This document shows positions 17,046 through 25,651 of a stretch of DNA of 64,000 nt, in pieces. Below the pieces are notes generated by a model. The model saw only the letters and a list, made by a program, of their open reading frames with translations. It did no database searches and had not been told where the DNA came from. Both the position numbers and the translations under genes were made by a program. Origin of the DNA: Candidatus Methylomirabilota bacterium (GTDB lineage Bacteria; Methylomirabilota; Methylomirabilia; Rokubacteriales; CSP1-6). The stretch is from NCBI GenBank assembly GCA_035764725.1, contig DASTYT010000049.1, positions 1 to 64,000 on the forward strand, given 5' to 3'. Position 1 is the stretch's first letter; the number at the start of each line of letters is the position of its first letter.

Positions 17046-17060
17046 GCTTTTCGCATGTTG
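17040..17060 (-). promoter_or_regulatory. hairpin covering the first cofH start codon
   Basis: CAACATGC (17040-17047) and GCATGTTG (17053-17060) are perfect 8-bp inverted repeats with a 5-base loop. In the mRNA (minus strand) the loop reads GAAAA and the right arm contains the first possible cofH ATG. Such a hairpin would hide that start, favouring a downstream start or conditional translation. Structure is inferred from base pairing only. Confidence 0.5.
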
Positions 17061-17112
17061 ACCGTGGTTCAGTCGGTCAGGGCAACCCGGGTGGCTCCGT
17101 GGAGTCTGTAGC

Positions 17113-18300
17113 CTACCATGCGCGCCAGCGCTCCAGGTCTTCGCGTACGAGGCCGTGGCCGTCGGTGTAGCGGGCGATGCTGGGGCGAAGGCGCGCGTCG
17201 ACGAATTCGGCCCGCCTGGTGTACTCGGGGTAGATCGCGAGGCGCTCGCGGAGGACGTGGCCGGCCGCCTCGGTGGCGCGACGCAGCTCGCGGATCAGCG
17301 GCCAGGGGCGCTCGGGGTTGATGTGGTCGGGCGTCAGCGGCGAGATACCGCCCCAGTCGTTGAGCCCCGTCGCGGGCAGGCGGTCGTACGCGGCATCGGC
17401 GAGGTTCGGCGGCGCCTGGACGTTCATGTCCGCGCCGAGGAGCAGGCGCGCCACCGCGATCGTGCGGGCGAGGTCGGGCACGGTGGGATCGGGCACGCCG
17501 CGCATGGGAATGGTGGGCTTGGCGCGGAAGTTCTGGACGATGACTTCCTGGATGTGGCCGTACCGCTCGTGGACGTCGCGGATGGCGCAGAGCGCGTCCA
17601 CGCGCTCCGCGTGGGTCTCGCCGATGCCGATGAGGATCCCGGTGGTGAAGGGAATCTGGAGCTTGCCCGCCAGCTCGATGGTCTTGAGCCGTCGCGCCGG
17701 CACCTTGTCGGGCGCGCGGTCGTGCGCCATCCCGGGGCCCAGCAGCCGCTCCGACGTAGTCTCGAGCATGATGCCCATGCTCACGTTGACCTCCCGCAGG
17801 GCCGAGAGATCGCGCTCGGACATGAGGCCCGGATTGGCGTGGGGGAGGAGGGAGGACTCCGCGACCACCCGCTCGCACACCGCGCGCAGGTAGCTGATCG
17901 TGGTCCGGTGGCCCATGCGGCGCAGGAACTCGCGGTGCTCCGGGAAGAGCACCTCGGGCTTGTCGCCGAGGGAGAAGAGCGCCTCCTTGGCGCCGAGCCG
18001 CTCCCCGGCGTGGACGAGCGCCAGCACCTCGTCGGGCGTCATCGTGTGGGCACCGGGCTGGCCGGGGTCCTTCCTGAACGTGCAATAGCCGCAGTAGTCG
18101 CGGCAGAGCGTGGTGAGCGGGACGAAGACCTTGGCGGAGAAGGTGAGCGTGCGCCCATGCCCGCGGTCCCGCAGCGCGGCCGCCGCGGCCAGGAGCTCGG
18201 CGGTGCGCTCCGGCGGCGTCGCGAGCAGGGCCTCGGCCTGCGCGGCGTCGGGCGCGCGGCCCGACGCGGCGCGCGCCAGCGCGCGGTCCAGCGCGCTCAC
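17113..18300 (-). CDS. cofG: Fo synthase subunit CofG (radical SAM)
   Basis: A 395-residue radical SAM enzyme with cluster motif CRDYCGYC, followed by TFRKDPGQPGAHTMTPDEV, and with SMGIMLETTSERLL and QEVIVQNFRAKP typical of 7,8-didemethyl-8-hydroxy-5-deazariboflavin synthase. CofG completes the deazaflavin ring from the CofH product. Its ATG overlaps the stop of the upstream PPOX-type gene (ATGA, 18297-18300), so an F420-using protein and Fo synthesis are translationally coupled. A ~70-residue N-terminal region precedes the SAM barrel, normal for CofG. Confidence 0.93.
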   Translation of the reverse strand: MSALDRALARAASGRAPDAAQAEALLATPPERTAELLAAAAALRDRGHGRTLTFSAKVFVPLTTLCRDYCGYCTFRKDPGQPGAHTMTPDEVLALVHAGERLGAKEALFSLGDKPEVLFPEHREFLRRMGHRTTISYLRAVCERVVAESSLLPHANPGLMSERDLSALREVNVSMGIMLETTSERLLGPGMAHDRAPDKVPARRLKTIELAGKLQIPFTTGILIGIGETHAERVDALCAIRDVHERYGHIQEVIVQNFRAKPTIPMRGVPDPTVPDLARTIAVARLLLGADMNVQAPPNLADAAYDRLPATGLNDWGGISPLTPDHINPERPWPLIRELRRATEAAGHVLRERLAIYPEYTRRAEFVDARLRPSIARYTDGHGLVREDLERWRAW

Positions 18301-18731
18301 GGCGCGAAGCTCCAGTGGCTGATGCGGCCGGGCGTGATCTTGACCATGGTGCCCGCATCCGTCGCGAGCCCCATGCGGCGATACTGGGAATACTTCGCGA
18401 GGAGGAGATCGGCGCCGCGCTCGAATTCCGGCCCCTCGGTCAGGATCTCCGCGCGCCCCTGGATGAGCACCCAGCGCAGCCGGCTCCAGTCCTCGTCATA
18501 CTCGTCGATCACCACGCTCACCCGCGGATTCTCGCGGATGTTGCGCACGCGCCGGAGGCTCTGGGCGGCGACGCGCTTGGGCTTGGCGTCGATGGCGGAG
18601 TAGAGCGCGCGGCCGTCCCACGCATAGCAGAACGGCACGACGAATGGCTCGCCCGAGGCGTCGGCGGTGCCGAGGCGGCCCACGCGGCCGGCGGAGATGA
18701 ATCCCGCGACGGGCTCGGGCAAGACCTGCAT
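18297..18731 (-). CDS. PPOX-class (split beta-barrel) probable F420-dependent protein
   Basis: 144 residues with the FMN/F420-binding split-barrel pattern: FISAGRVGRLGTADASGEPFVVPFCYAWDGR, then SLRRVRNIRENPRVSVVIDEYDEDW. The second stretch, with its RxNP, is shared by F420-dependent PPOX proteins. Family members are F420-dependent reductases or F420-binding proteins of mostly unknown substrate. Position between an LLM oxidoreductase and cofG makes F420 the likely cofactor. ATG 18731 is used; the 50 residues upstream in the same frame are a shadow of the LLM gene. Confidence 0.8.
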   Translation of the reverse strand: MQVLPEPVAGFISAGRVGRLGTADASGEPFVVPFCYAWDGRALYSAIDAKPKRVAAQSLRRVRNIRENPRVSVVIDEYDEDWSRLRWVLIQGRAEILTEGPEFERGADLLLAKYSQYRRMGLATDAGTMVKITPGRISHWSFAP

Positions 18732-18738
18732 GCGCCCG

Positions 18739-19713
18739 CTACCGCGGGAGGCGCTGGACCTTGGGCCGCACGTCGGCGGCGAAGCGGTCGAGCAGGGCGA
18801 GCGCGCCCTTGAGGTCCGTGGCGGTGAGGTCCCATACGAAGTGGGTGACGCCGAGCCGCTGATAGGTCCGGATGTCCTCAACCACTTCCGCGGCGGTGCC
18901 GCGGAACAGCGTGCGATCGCCGCCCGCGGCCTTGGCGCCCCGGGGGCGCAGCTCGAGCGGCACCCGGAAGCTCATGGTGATCGCCTGCGGATCGCGGCCG
19001 GCCTTGCGCGCCCAGTCCCGCACGATGCCGACCTTCTGCCGGTATTCCTCGGGCTCGAGCAGGCCGGGAGGCCGGAGCCCGATGGGATGCCACCCGTCGG
19101 CGACCTGTCCCGCACGGCGCAGCGCGGCGTCGGTGTGGCCTCCGGTCCACACGGGGATGCCGCCCTTCTGCAGTGGCTTGGGGAGCGCGCTCACCGGCTT
19201 CAGCGAGTAATACTGTCCCCTGAAGTCCACCGGCTCGCGCTGCCAGATCTCGCGCATGAGCCGGATGAACTCGTCGGTGACCCGACCGCGCTCCTTGTAG
19301 GCGGGCGCGGTGAGCGCCTGGAACTCCTCCTCCATCCAGCCGACGCCGGCGCCCAGGATGATCCGGCCCCCGGACAGCACGTCCATTGTCGCGAGCATCT
19401 TCGCCGTCACCACGGGATTGCGATACGGGATGATCAGCACGCTGGTCCCGATGCGGATCCGCTTCGTGAGCGCGGCCAGGTGGGCCATCAGCGGCAGCGG
19501 CTCGAGATAGCCCTCCTTCCAGTCTCCGCCGACACGGCCGTTGGCGGAGTAGGGATACGCCGAATCGATCTCGACCGGGATCACGACGTGATCGGTCACG
19601 AACGCCGACGCGTACCGGAGGGTGTCGCCCTTCTGAACGAGCCTGAAGAGGATGTCGGGCTTGGAGAGCGGACCCCGGCCCTGCAGAGCAAAGCCGAATT
19701 GCATGGGCGCCAT
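18739..19713 (-). CDS. LLM-class F420-dependent oxidoreductase
   Basis: About 324 residues of luciferase-like monooxygenase fold: FVTDHVVIP after the first strands, RIGTSVLIIPYRNPVVTAKMLATMDVLSGGR, and GVGWMEEEFQAL are diagnostic of the TIGR03619-type F420 LLM group. These enzymes reduce or oxidise organic substrates with F420; the substrate here is unknown. It is the first gene of the ten-gene minus-strand F420 cluster. Start ATG 19713 (MAPMQFG) has GGAGG about 11 bases upstream; ATG 19740 and ATG 19704 are alternatives. Confidence 0.83.
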   Translation of the reverse strand: MAPMQFGFALQGRGPLSKPDILFRLVQKGDTLRYASAFVTDHVVIPVEIDSAYPYSANGRVGGDWKEGYLEPLPLMAHLAALTKRIRIGTSVLIIPYRNPVVTAKMLATMDVLSGGRIILGAGVGWMEEEFQALTAPAYKERGRVTDEFIRLMREIWQREPVDFRGQYYSLKPVSALPKPLQKGGIPVWTGGHTDAALRRAGQVADGWHPIGLRPPGLLEPEEYRQKVGIVRDWARKAGRDPQAITMSFRVPLELRPRGAKAAGGDRTLFRGTAAEVVEDIRTYQRLGVTHFVWDLTATDLKGALALLDRFAADVRPKVQRLPR

Positions 19714-19765
19714 ATTGCTCGCGCCCTCCGGGCGTGTCAAGCGAGGGGGCTTTCTGCGGGGAGCC

Positions 19766-19798
19766 CTTATAAAGGGTGGCGGGCCATGTCCATGTCAA
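19766..19798 (-). promoter_or_regulatory. candidate sigma-70 promoter for the F420 cluster
   Basis: On the minus strand TTGACA (19798-19793) is followed after 18-19 bases by CTTTATAA (around 19774-19767), a good -35/-10 pair, giving a leader of about 45 bases to the LLM start. The -10 region lies in a small AT-rich palindrome, CCCTT-ATA-AAGGG. Confidence 0.45.
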
Positions 19799-19819
19799 GC
19801 CTTTGGGATTGGGTAAACC

Positions 19820-19890
19820 CTTCTATAGAAGGAGTTAAACATTTGATAAGAATGCTCTTATTTGAATCTTGAGTGTCAGTCTGGTGACAC
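19820..19890. repeat. three successive inverted repeats in the divergent F420/NtrC control region
   Basis: In an AT-rich 221-base gap there are three perfect small inverted repeats: CTTCTATAGAAG (19820-19831), ATAAGA-atgc-TCTTAT (19846-19861) and GTGTCA-gtctgg-TGACAC (19873-19890). They sit between the divergent LLM and NtrC-type genes and could be operators or hairpins. No known operator consensus was recognised. Confidence 0.5.
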
Positions 19891-19934
19891 ATGGGCCCCT
19901 CGTGCTAGGCTGGTAAGAACCCATGGGAGGGAGC

Positions 19935-21293
19935 ATGAAGGCGCGTATTCTGCTGGTCGACGACGAGCCTGCGATCGCGGACTGGCTCCGCATCGTCCTC
20001 GAGGGCGAGGGGTACGACGTCGGCGTGGCCGGCGACGCCGTCTCGGCCATCGGGCAGATGACGGAGCGCGAATTCTCCCTCGCGCTGGTGGATCTGGTCC
20101 TTCCCGACGGCGACGGCATGGCCCTCCTCCAGCAGCTCAAGAGCAAGGACCCGTCCATCGAAGTCATCATCATGACGGGCCACTCGTCGATCTCGAAGGC
20201 GGTCGAGGCGACCAAGCAGGGCGCCTTCTACTTCGTGGCCAAGCCCTTCGACAGCGCCGAGATGATCACGCTGGTCGCGAAGGCTCTCGAGCGCCGCCGA
20301 CTCCTCGCGGAGACGTCCGACCTCAAGCGCAAGCTCGCGGAGCAGTCGGGGCTCGGCGAGCTCCTCGGCAGCTCGCCCTCGATGCGCCGCATGTTCGACC
20401 TGCTCGAGTCGGTGGCAGGCTCCGACGCCAATGTCCTCATCGTGGGCGAGAGCGGCACGGGCAAGGAGCTGGCTGCCAACGCGCTCCACGCGAAGAGCAC
20501 GCGGGCAGGTGGCCCGATGGTCAAGATCAACTGCGCGGCCCTGCCCAAGGACCTCATCGAGTCCGAGCTCTTCGGGCACGTCAAGGGCGCGTTTACCGGC
20601 GCCACCACCGACAAGGCCGGCCTCCTGGAGGAAGCCCACAAGGGCTCGGTGCTGCTGGACGAGATCACGGAGATGCCGATGGATCTCCAGGCCAAGCTGC
20701 TTCGCGTCTTGGAGGACCGGCAGGTGCGCCGCCTCGGCGGCTCGCGCACGGTGCCCGTGGACTTCCGGCTTCTCTGCTCGACGAACCGCGATCCCGAGAG
20801 TGCGGTGCGTGAGGGCAAGCTCCGACAGGACCTCTACTTCCGTATCAACACCGTGACCGTGCAGATGCCGCCGCTCCGCGAGCGCGGACCGGACATCGCG
20901 CTGCTCGCCAAGGCCTTCCTGGAGCGCTTCCGCGAGAAGCACATGCGCCCGGTGGAGGGCATCGATCCCGAGGCCTATCGCCGGCTCCTCGCCTATCAGT
21001 GGCCCGGCAACGTGCGCGAGCTCGAGCATGCGGTGGAGCGCGCGGTCCTGGTGGCGCGCGGCAAGGAGATCGCGCTGTCCGATCTGCCGGAGTCGCTGCG
21101 CGCGGAAACGGGGAGCGTGACCGCGACCCAGCCGTCGTCCGGCTCGCTCGAGGAGATCGAGCGCGCGTCGATCGTGCGCGCCCTCGAGTCCACCGGGTGG
21201 AACAAGCAGGCCGCCGCCGCGGTGCTGGGCCTCCGGCGGCCTACGCTCTACTCCAAGATGCGCCGCCACGGCATTCCGCAGCGCCGCGCCTAG
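19935..21293 (+). CDS. sigma-54-dependent NtrC-family response regulator
   Basis: About 452 residues: receiver (D9, D10, phosphoacceptor D53, AKPF lysine), AAA+ activator domain with Walker A GESGTGKE, the sigma-54 contact loop GAFTGA, Walker B VLLDEITEMP and arginine-finger region LRQDLYFRIN, and a C-terminal Fis-type helix-turn-helix (AAAVLGLRRPTLYSKMRRHG). It should activate sigma-54 RNA polymerase when phosphorylated. No partner kinase is adjacent. Seven candidate sigma-54 promoters occur in this window, most in the nitrogen genes just downstream, so a nitrogen role is inferred. ATG 19935 follows GGGAGGG closely; ATG 19923 is an alternative. Confidence 0.9.
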   Translation: MKARILLVDDEPAIADWLRIVLEGEGYDVGVAGDAVSAIGQMTEREFSLALVDLVLPDGDGMALLQQLKSKDPSIEVIIMTGHSSISKAVEATKQGAFYFVAKPFDSAEMITLVAKALERRRLLAETSDLKRKLAEQSGLGELLGSSPSMRRMFDLLESVAGSDANVLIVGESGTGKELAANALHAKSTRAGGPMVKINCAALPKDLIESELFGHVKGAFTGATTDKAGLLEEAHKGSVLLDEITEMPMDLQAKLLRVLEDRQVRRLGGSRTVPVDFRLLCSTNRDPESAVREGKLRQDLYFRINTVTVQMPPLRERGPDIALLAKAFLERFREKHMRPVEGIDPEAYRRLLAYQWPGNVRELEHAVERAVLVARGKEIALSDLPESLRAETGSVTATQPSSGSLEEIERASIVRALESTGWNKQAAAAVLGLRRPTLYSKMRRHGIPQRRA

Positions 21294-21387
21294 CGCGACA
21301 CCCCCGCGGACAGGGGACCGTCAGGGCGCCAACGCACCGTGTGGTGTCCCCCTCGCCAAGTAGTTGAAAAGCCTGCGGTTCGTACTC

Positions 21388-21401
21388 GGCAGCCTGATTG
21401 C
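21388..21401 (+). promoter_or_regulatory. candidate sigma-54 promoter of the single-receiver gene
   Basis: CGGCAG...GATTGCT has GG at 21388-21389 and GC at 21400-21401 with exactly ten bases between, the required -24/-12 spacing. Predicted transcription start is about 21413, 15 bases before the ATG. An imperfect inverted repeat GCACC-gtgt-GGTGT lies about 60 bases upstream and could be an activator site. Confidence 0.55.
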
Positions 21402-21427
21402 TTTCCCTGGGGCATGGGGAACAGCCG

Positions 21428-21835
21428 ATGCGCACCATGCTGATCGTCGACGACGATCCCGCCTGGCGGAGCCTCTACGCCATGGAGTTCAAGCCTCGCT
21501 TCCGCATCGTGGAAGCCGAGGACGGCATCGAAGCGCTCGGCGTGCTCGATCGCTCCCTGCCTGACGTCATCGTGCTCGACCTCCGTCTGCCACGGCTCAA
21601 CGGTCTCGACTTCCTCCGCGCGCTCGAGCGCCGCGGCCTGCGCACCCCGGTGGTCGTCTGCTCGGGACTCGTCTCGGACGAGCGCGGATTCGCGGTGCCG
21701 GGAGTGCGAGCCGCGCAGAAGACTGCGGACCTCCGCCAGGTGCGGGCCGCGGTGGACGACGCGCTGGGCGAGGCCCCACCGGCCGCTCCTACGGCGAACG
21801 CCGCGCCCAGCGGCGCCCGTACCCAGCGATCCTGA
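21428..21835 (+). CDS. single-domain response regulator (receiver)
   Basis: A 135-residue CheY-like receiver with acidic residues D8-D10, phosphoacceptor D51 (IVLDLRLP) and the lysine near residue 100 (AAQKTAD). A 25-residue Ala/Pro-rich tail follows and there is no output domain. It lies 134 bases after the NtrC-type gene but appears to have its own sigma-54 promoter, so it may be made by that activator and feed back on it or on its kinase. ATG 21428 has GGGGA 7 bases upstream and starts directly at the first beta strand. Confidence 0.75.
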   Translation: MRTMLIVDDDPAWRSLYAMEFKPRFRIVEAEDGIEALGVLDRSLPDVIVLDLRLPRLNGLDFLRALERRGLRTPVVVCSGLVSDERGFAVPGVRAAQKTADLRQVRAAVDDALGEAPPAAPTANAAPSGARTQRS

Positions 21836-21883
21836 TCGTCCAGCTCCACGGCAACCCTGCCTAGCGCCGAGGCACTCCGCAGC

Positions 21884-21908
21884 GCCCTGCCCATTCTGTG
21901 GGCAGGGC
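21884..21908 (+). terminator. strong hairpin after the receiver gene, ahead of glnK
   Basis: CCCTGCCCA (21885-21893) and TGGGCAGGG (21899-21907) form a perfect 9-bp stem (10 with the outer G-C pair) and a 5-base loop. No T-run follows, so it is a weak or factor-assisted terminator candidate, insulating the receiver gene from glnK. Confidence 0.5.
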
Positions 21909-21949
21909 CGCGCCCACCACATAGGGGGTGCTGTCTGGTAACGCGCTGA

Positions 21950-22357
<408 letters not shown>

Positions 22358-22380
22358 GCAGGAATCAAGGAGGACGCGCG

Positions 22381-23868
22381 GTGGTCAAACTGTCTAGGAT
22401 CATCATGCTCGTCGTGCTGCTCGCCGGGCTCGGGTTGATGGCGTCGGCCGCCTTCGCCCAGACGCCGGCGACTCCGCCCGCCGTCGAGGCCCCCAAGGCG
22501 GACGCCGCGGCGCCCGCAGCCGCCACGCCGGCGGCGCCGGCCGCGCCCGCGCCGCCCAAGATCGACTCGGGTGACACCGCGTGGGTGCTCATGTCCTCGG
22601 CGCTGGTCCTGCTGATGACCGCGCCGGGCCTCGCCCTCTTCTACGGCGGCATGGTGCGGCAGAAGAACGCGCTCGGCACCCTCATGCACAGCTTCATCAT
22701 CCTCGCCCTCATCTCGGTGCAGTGGGTGCTGTGGGGCTACAGCCTGGCATTCGGGCCCGACAAGGGCGGCATCATCGGCGGCCTCGAATGGGTGGGGTTG
22801 CGCGGCGTGGGCCAGACGCCCAACCCCGACTACGCGGCCACGATCCCGCATCAGGTGTTCATGCTCTTCCAGATGATGTTCGCGGTCATCACGCCCGCGC
22901 TCATCACCGGCGCGTTCGCCGAGCGCAAGAAGTTCTCGACGTTCATCGTGTTCATTCTCGCGTGGGCGACCCTGGTCTACGACCCGCTCGCCCACTGGGT
23001 GTGGGGCGTGGGAGGCTGGCTGCGCAATCTCGGCGCGCTCGACTTCGCGGGCGGCACCGTCGTGCACCTCTCCTCGGGCGTGTCCGCCCTGGCCGCGGCC
23101 CTGGTGATTGGCAAGCGGCGCGGCTTCGGCCATCATCCGATGCCGCCGCACAACCTGCCCCTCACCGTGATGGGCGCGGGTCTGCTGTGGTTCGGCTGGT
23201 TCGGCTTCAACGCGGGCAGTGCGCTCGCCGCCAACGGCCTCGCCGGGCACGCCTTCACGACGACCAACACCGCGACGGCGGCGGCGGCCCTGGCGTGGAT
23301 GTTCACCGAGTGGGCCTCGCGCGGGAAGCCCACGGTGCTGGGGGCGGCGTCCGGGGCGGTGGCGGGGCTCGTCGCGGTGACGCCCGCCGCCGGCTTCGTG
23401 ACCCCGATGGCGTCGATCCTGATCGGGGCGGTGGCGGGCGTGATCTGCTACACCGCGTGCAACATCAAGACGAAGATCGGCTACGACGACTCGCTCGATG
23501 TGGTCGGCGTCCACGGTGTGGGTGGCACGTGGGGGGCCCTTGCCACCGGGATCTTTGCCACCAAGCTCGTGAACGACGCCGGCGGGGACGGCCTCCTCTA
23601 CGGCAATCCCAAGCAGCTCATGGTCCAGATCATGGCCGTGGCGGTGACCCTTGTGCTCGGGTTCGTCATGACCACGGTCATCCTGAAGGTGCTCGACGCC
23701 ATCATGGGGCTCCGCGTGACGGAGGAGGACGAGATGGCCGGGCTCGATCTGTCCCAGCATTCGGAGACGGCGTATGCGCTCGGCGGAGGCAGTGAGTACT
23801 CCGTGAGCGGCGGAGCATTCGAGGAGGCGATGCGCGCCACGCAGGCCAAGGCGCGGACGGCGCACTAG
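22381..23868 (+). CDS. amtB: ammonium transporter AmtB
   Basis: A 495-residue Amt/Rh protein. After a signal peptide (ending near SAAFAQ) and a ~35-residue Ala/Pro linker come eleven predicted membrane helices. Conserved pieces include DFAGGTVVHLSSG and VVGVHGVGGTWGALATGIF, which carry the two pore histidines, and GGMVRQKN. It conducts ammonium into the cell; the cytoplasmic tail should meet GlnK. GTG 22381 is used because AAGGAGG (22367-22373) lies 7 bases upstream; the open frame extends back through glnK out of phase. Confidence 0.94.
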   Translation: MVKLSRIIMLVVLLAGLGLMASAAFAQTPATPPAVEAPKADAAAPAAATPAAPAAPAPPKIDSGDTAWVLMSSALVLLMTAPGLALFYGGMVRQKNALGTLMHSFIILALISVQWVLWGYSLAFGPDKGGIIGGLEWVGLRGVGQTPNPDYAATIPHQVFMLFQMMFAVITPALITGAFAERKKFSTFIVFILAWATLVYDPLAHWVWGVGGWLRNLGALDFAGGTVVHLSSGVSALAAALVIGKRRGFGHHPMPPHNLPLTVMGAGLLWFGWFGFNAGSALAANGLAGHAFTTTNTATAAAALAWMFTEWASRGKPTVLGAASGAVAGLVAVTPAAGFVTPMASILIGAVAGVICYTACNIKTKIGYDDSLDVVGVHGVGGTWGALATGIFATKLVNDAGGDGLLYGNPKQLMVQIMAVAVTLVLGFVMTTVILKVLDAIMGLRVTEEDEMAGLDLSQHSETAYALGGGSEYSVSGGAFEEAMRATQAKARTAH

Positions 23869-23909
23869 CCCGGGCCTTGACGGAGGCAGGCGAAGCCTCT
23901 AGTGTCTGA

Positions 23910-23948
23910 GGCCGGCGGGGCCGGGACGGCTCCGCCGGCCCCGGTTTT
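23910..23948 (+). terminator. rho-independent terminator-like hairpin after amtB
   Basis: GGCCGGCGG (23910-23918) pairs with CCGCCGGCC (23932-23940), a 9-bp GC stem with a 13-base loop, followed by CCGG and TTTT (23945-23948). It separates amtB from glnA. Confidence 0.6.
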
Positions 23949-23981
23949 CAGCCCCAACGAAACTTTCATAAGGAGGCAGGA

Positions 23982-25406
23982 ATGACCCCGAAGGACGTGT
24001 TGAAGCTGGCGAAGGAGAAGGGAGCCAGGATCGTTGACCTCCGGTTCATCGACCTGCCCGGGCTCTGGCAGCACTTCTCGATCCCAATCTCCGAGCTGAG
24101 CGAAGGCATCTTCGAAGACGGGCTCGGCTTCGACGGCTCGTCGATCCGCGGCTTTCAGACGATCGACGAGTCGGACATGCTGCTGATCCCCGACGCGAGC
24201 TCGGCCCAGATGGACCCGTTCACCGCGGTGCCCACACTCGTGCTCATCTGTAATGTCAAAGACCCGGTCACCGGAAAGGCCTACACGCGCGACCCGCGGT
24301 ACGTGGCCCAGAAGGCCGAGGCCTACGTCAAGAAGACGGGGCTCGCCGACACCATCTACATCGGCCCGGAGCTCGAGTTCTTCTTCTTCGACTCGATCCG
24401 CTTCGACCAGACCTACAACCACGGCTACTACTTCATCGATTCGGAAGCGGGCGCGTGGAACACCGGCAAGGAAGGCTCGGCGGATCGGCCCAACCTGGGC
24501 TACAAGCCGCGCTACAAGCAGGGCTACTTCCCGGTGCCACCCATGGACCAGTTCCAGGACATCCGTTCCGACATGGTGCTGGCGCTGGAGTCGGTGGGGG
24601 TGCGGGTCGAGGTGCACCACCATGAGGTGGCCACAGGCGGGCAGACCGAGGTCGACATGCGCTACGACACCTTGACCAAGATGGCGGACAAGGTGTGCTG
24701 GTACAAGTACTGCGCGAAGAATACCGCGAAGAAGTGGGGCAAGACCGCCACGTTCATGCCGAAGCCGCTCTTCCAGGACAATGGCTCGGGCATGCACACC
24801 CACCAGTCGCTGTGGAAGAACGGCAAGAACCTCTTCTACGAGCGGGGCGGCTACGCGGACATCTCCAAGACCTGCCTCCACTACATCGGCGGCATCCTGA
24901 AGCACGCGCCCGCGCTCCTCGCGTTCATCGCGCCGTCGACCAACAGCTACAAGCGACTCGTGCCGGGCTACGAGGCGCCGATCAACCTGGTGTACAGCCA
25001 GCGGAACCGCTCCGCCGCCATCCGCATTCCCATGTACTCGAAGTCGGAAGGGGCCAAGCGCATCGAGTTCCGCACGCCGGACCCGACGTGCAACCCATAT
25101 CTCTCGTTCGCGGCCTGCGTGATGGCCGGCCTCGACGGCGTGGCCAACAAGATCGACCCGGGCAAGCCCGTGGACAAGGATCTCTACGAGCTGCCGCCCG
25201 CCGAGCAGAAGAAGATCAAGCAGCTCCCCGGCGCGCTGGACATCGTGCTGGACAACCTTGAGAAGGATCACGACTTCCTCCTCAAGGGCGACGTCTTCAC
25301 GCCCGACCTCATCGAGACCTGGATCGAGTACAAGCGGAAGAACGAGGTGGATCCCGTCCGGCTGCGCCCGCATCCGTACGAGTTCGCCCTCTACTACGAC
25401 ATCTAG
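23982..25406 (+). CDS. glnA: glutamine synthetase type I
   Basis: A 474-residue GSI. Visible are the beta-grasp segment with [17 protein letters not shown], metal/substrate stretches GPELEFFFF and [17 protein letters not shown], the ATP-binding [13 protein letters not shown], and NRSAAIRIP. The regulatory tyrosine is Y402 in DKDLYELPP, the site adenylylated in enterobacterial GlnA, so activity may be controlled by adenylylation. It makes glutamine from glutamate, ammonia and ATP. AAGGAGG lies 6 bases before the ATG. It is monocistronic by layout, with hairpins on both sides. Confidence 0.96.
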   Translation: MTPKDVLKLAKEKGARIVDLRFIDLPGLWQHFSIPISELSEGIFEDGLGFDGSSIRGFQTIDESDMLLIPDASSAQMDPFTAVPTLVLICNVKDPVTGKAYTRDPRYVAQKAEAYVKKTGLADTIYIGPELEFFFFDSIRFDQTYNHGYYFIDSEAGAWNTGKEGSADRPNLGYKPRYKQGYFPVPPMDQFQDIRSDMVLALESVGVRVEVHHHEVATGGQTEVDMRYDTLTKMADKVCWYKYCAKNTAKKWGKTATFMPKPLFQDNGSGMHTHQSLWKNGKNLFYERGGYADISKTCLHYIGGILKHAPALLAFIAPSTNSYKRLVPGYEAPINLVYSQRNRSAAIRIPMYSKSEGAKRIEFRTPDPTCNPYLSFAACVMAGLDGVANKIDPGKPVDKDLYELPPAEQKKIKQLPGALDIVLDNLEKDHDFLLKGDVFTPDLIETWIEYKRKNEVDPVRLRPHPYEFALYYDI

Positions 25407-25424
25407 GCGGCTCCCCGCGGCGCT

Positions 25425-25452
25425 GCCCCGCTCCTCGCGCGAGGGGCGGGGC
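25425..25452 (+). terminator. GC-rich hairpin after glnA
   Basis: GCCCCGCTCCTCG (25425-25437) folds on CGAGGGGCGGGGC (25440-25452): 13 pairs with one G-T wobble and a very tight loop. There is no T-run. It is the likely end of the glnA transcript. Confidence 0.45.
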
Positions 25453-25589
25453 GGCTGCCGCCCGAATCGGCACGCCGCCCGCGACTGATCACTCGAAGTG
25501 CAGCGGGGTGGCGCGCCGCTGACCCGCATCCTTTTCGCAGGTCCACGAAATCACGCTTTCGCCTCGCTCCTCCCTCGCGCCGGCCGCTT

Positions 25590-25603
25590 GGCATCGAACT
25601 CGC
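25590..25603 (+). promoter_or_regulatory. candidate sigma-54 promoter of the porin gene
   Basis: TGGCATCGAACTCGCA: GG at 25590-25591 and GC at 25602-25603 with ten bases between; TGGCA is exact and TTGCA reads TCGCA. Predicted start about 25615, a 37-base leader containing GGGAGGAG before the ATG at 25652. The rest of the 245-base gap shows only the hairpin at 25425. Confidence 0.55.
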
Positions 25604-25651
25604 AGCCTGCCCTCGGCGCGCCGCACCTTCATAACCCACAGGGAGGAGCGA

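Noticed and set aside
18732..18881. A 50-residue extension of the PPOX-type protein
   Set aside because: The extension is Ser/Pro/Arg-rich shadow sequence of the overlapping LLM gene; ATG 18731 begins the conserved barrel.
23910..23948. The GC-rich hairpin upstream of glnA as a glutamine riboswitch or sigma-54 element
   Set aside because: It is a simple stem followed by TTTT with no conserved aptamer core, and no GG-N10-GC element with TTGC lies between it and glnA. Terminator of amtB is the simpler reading.
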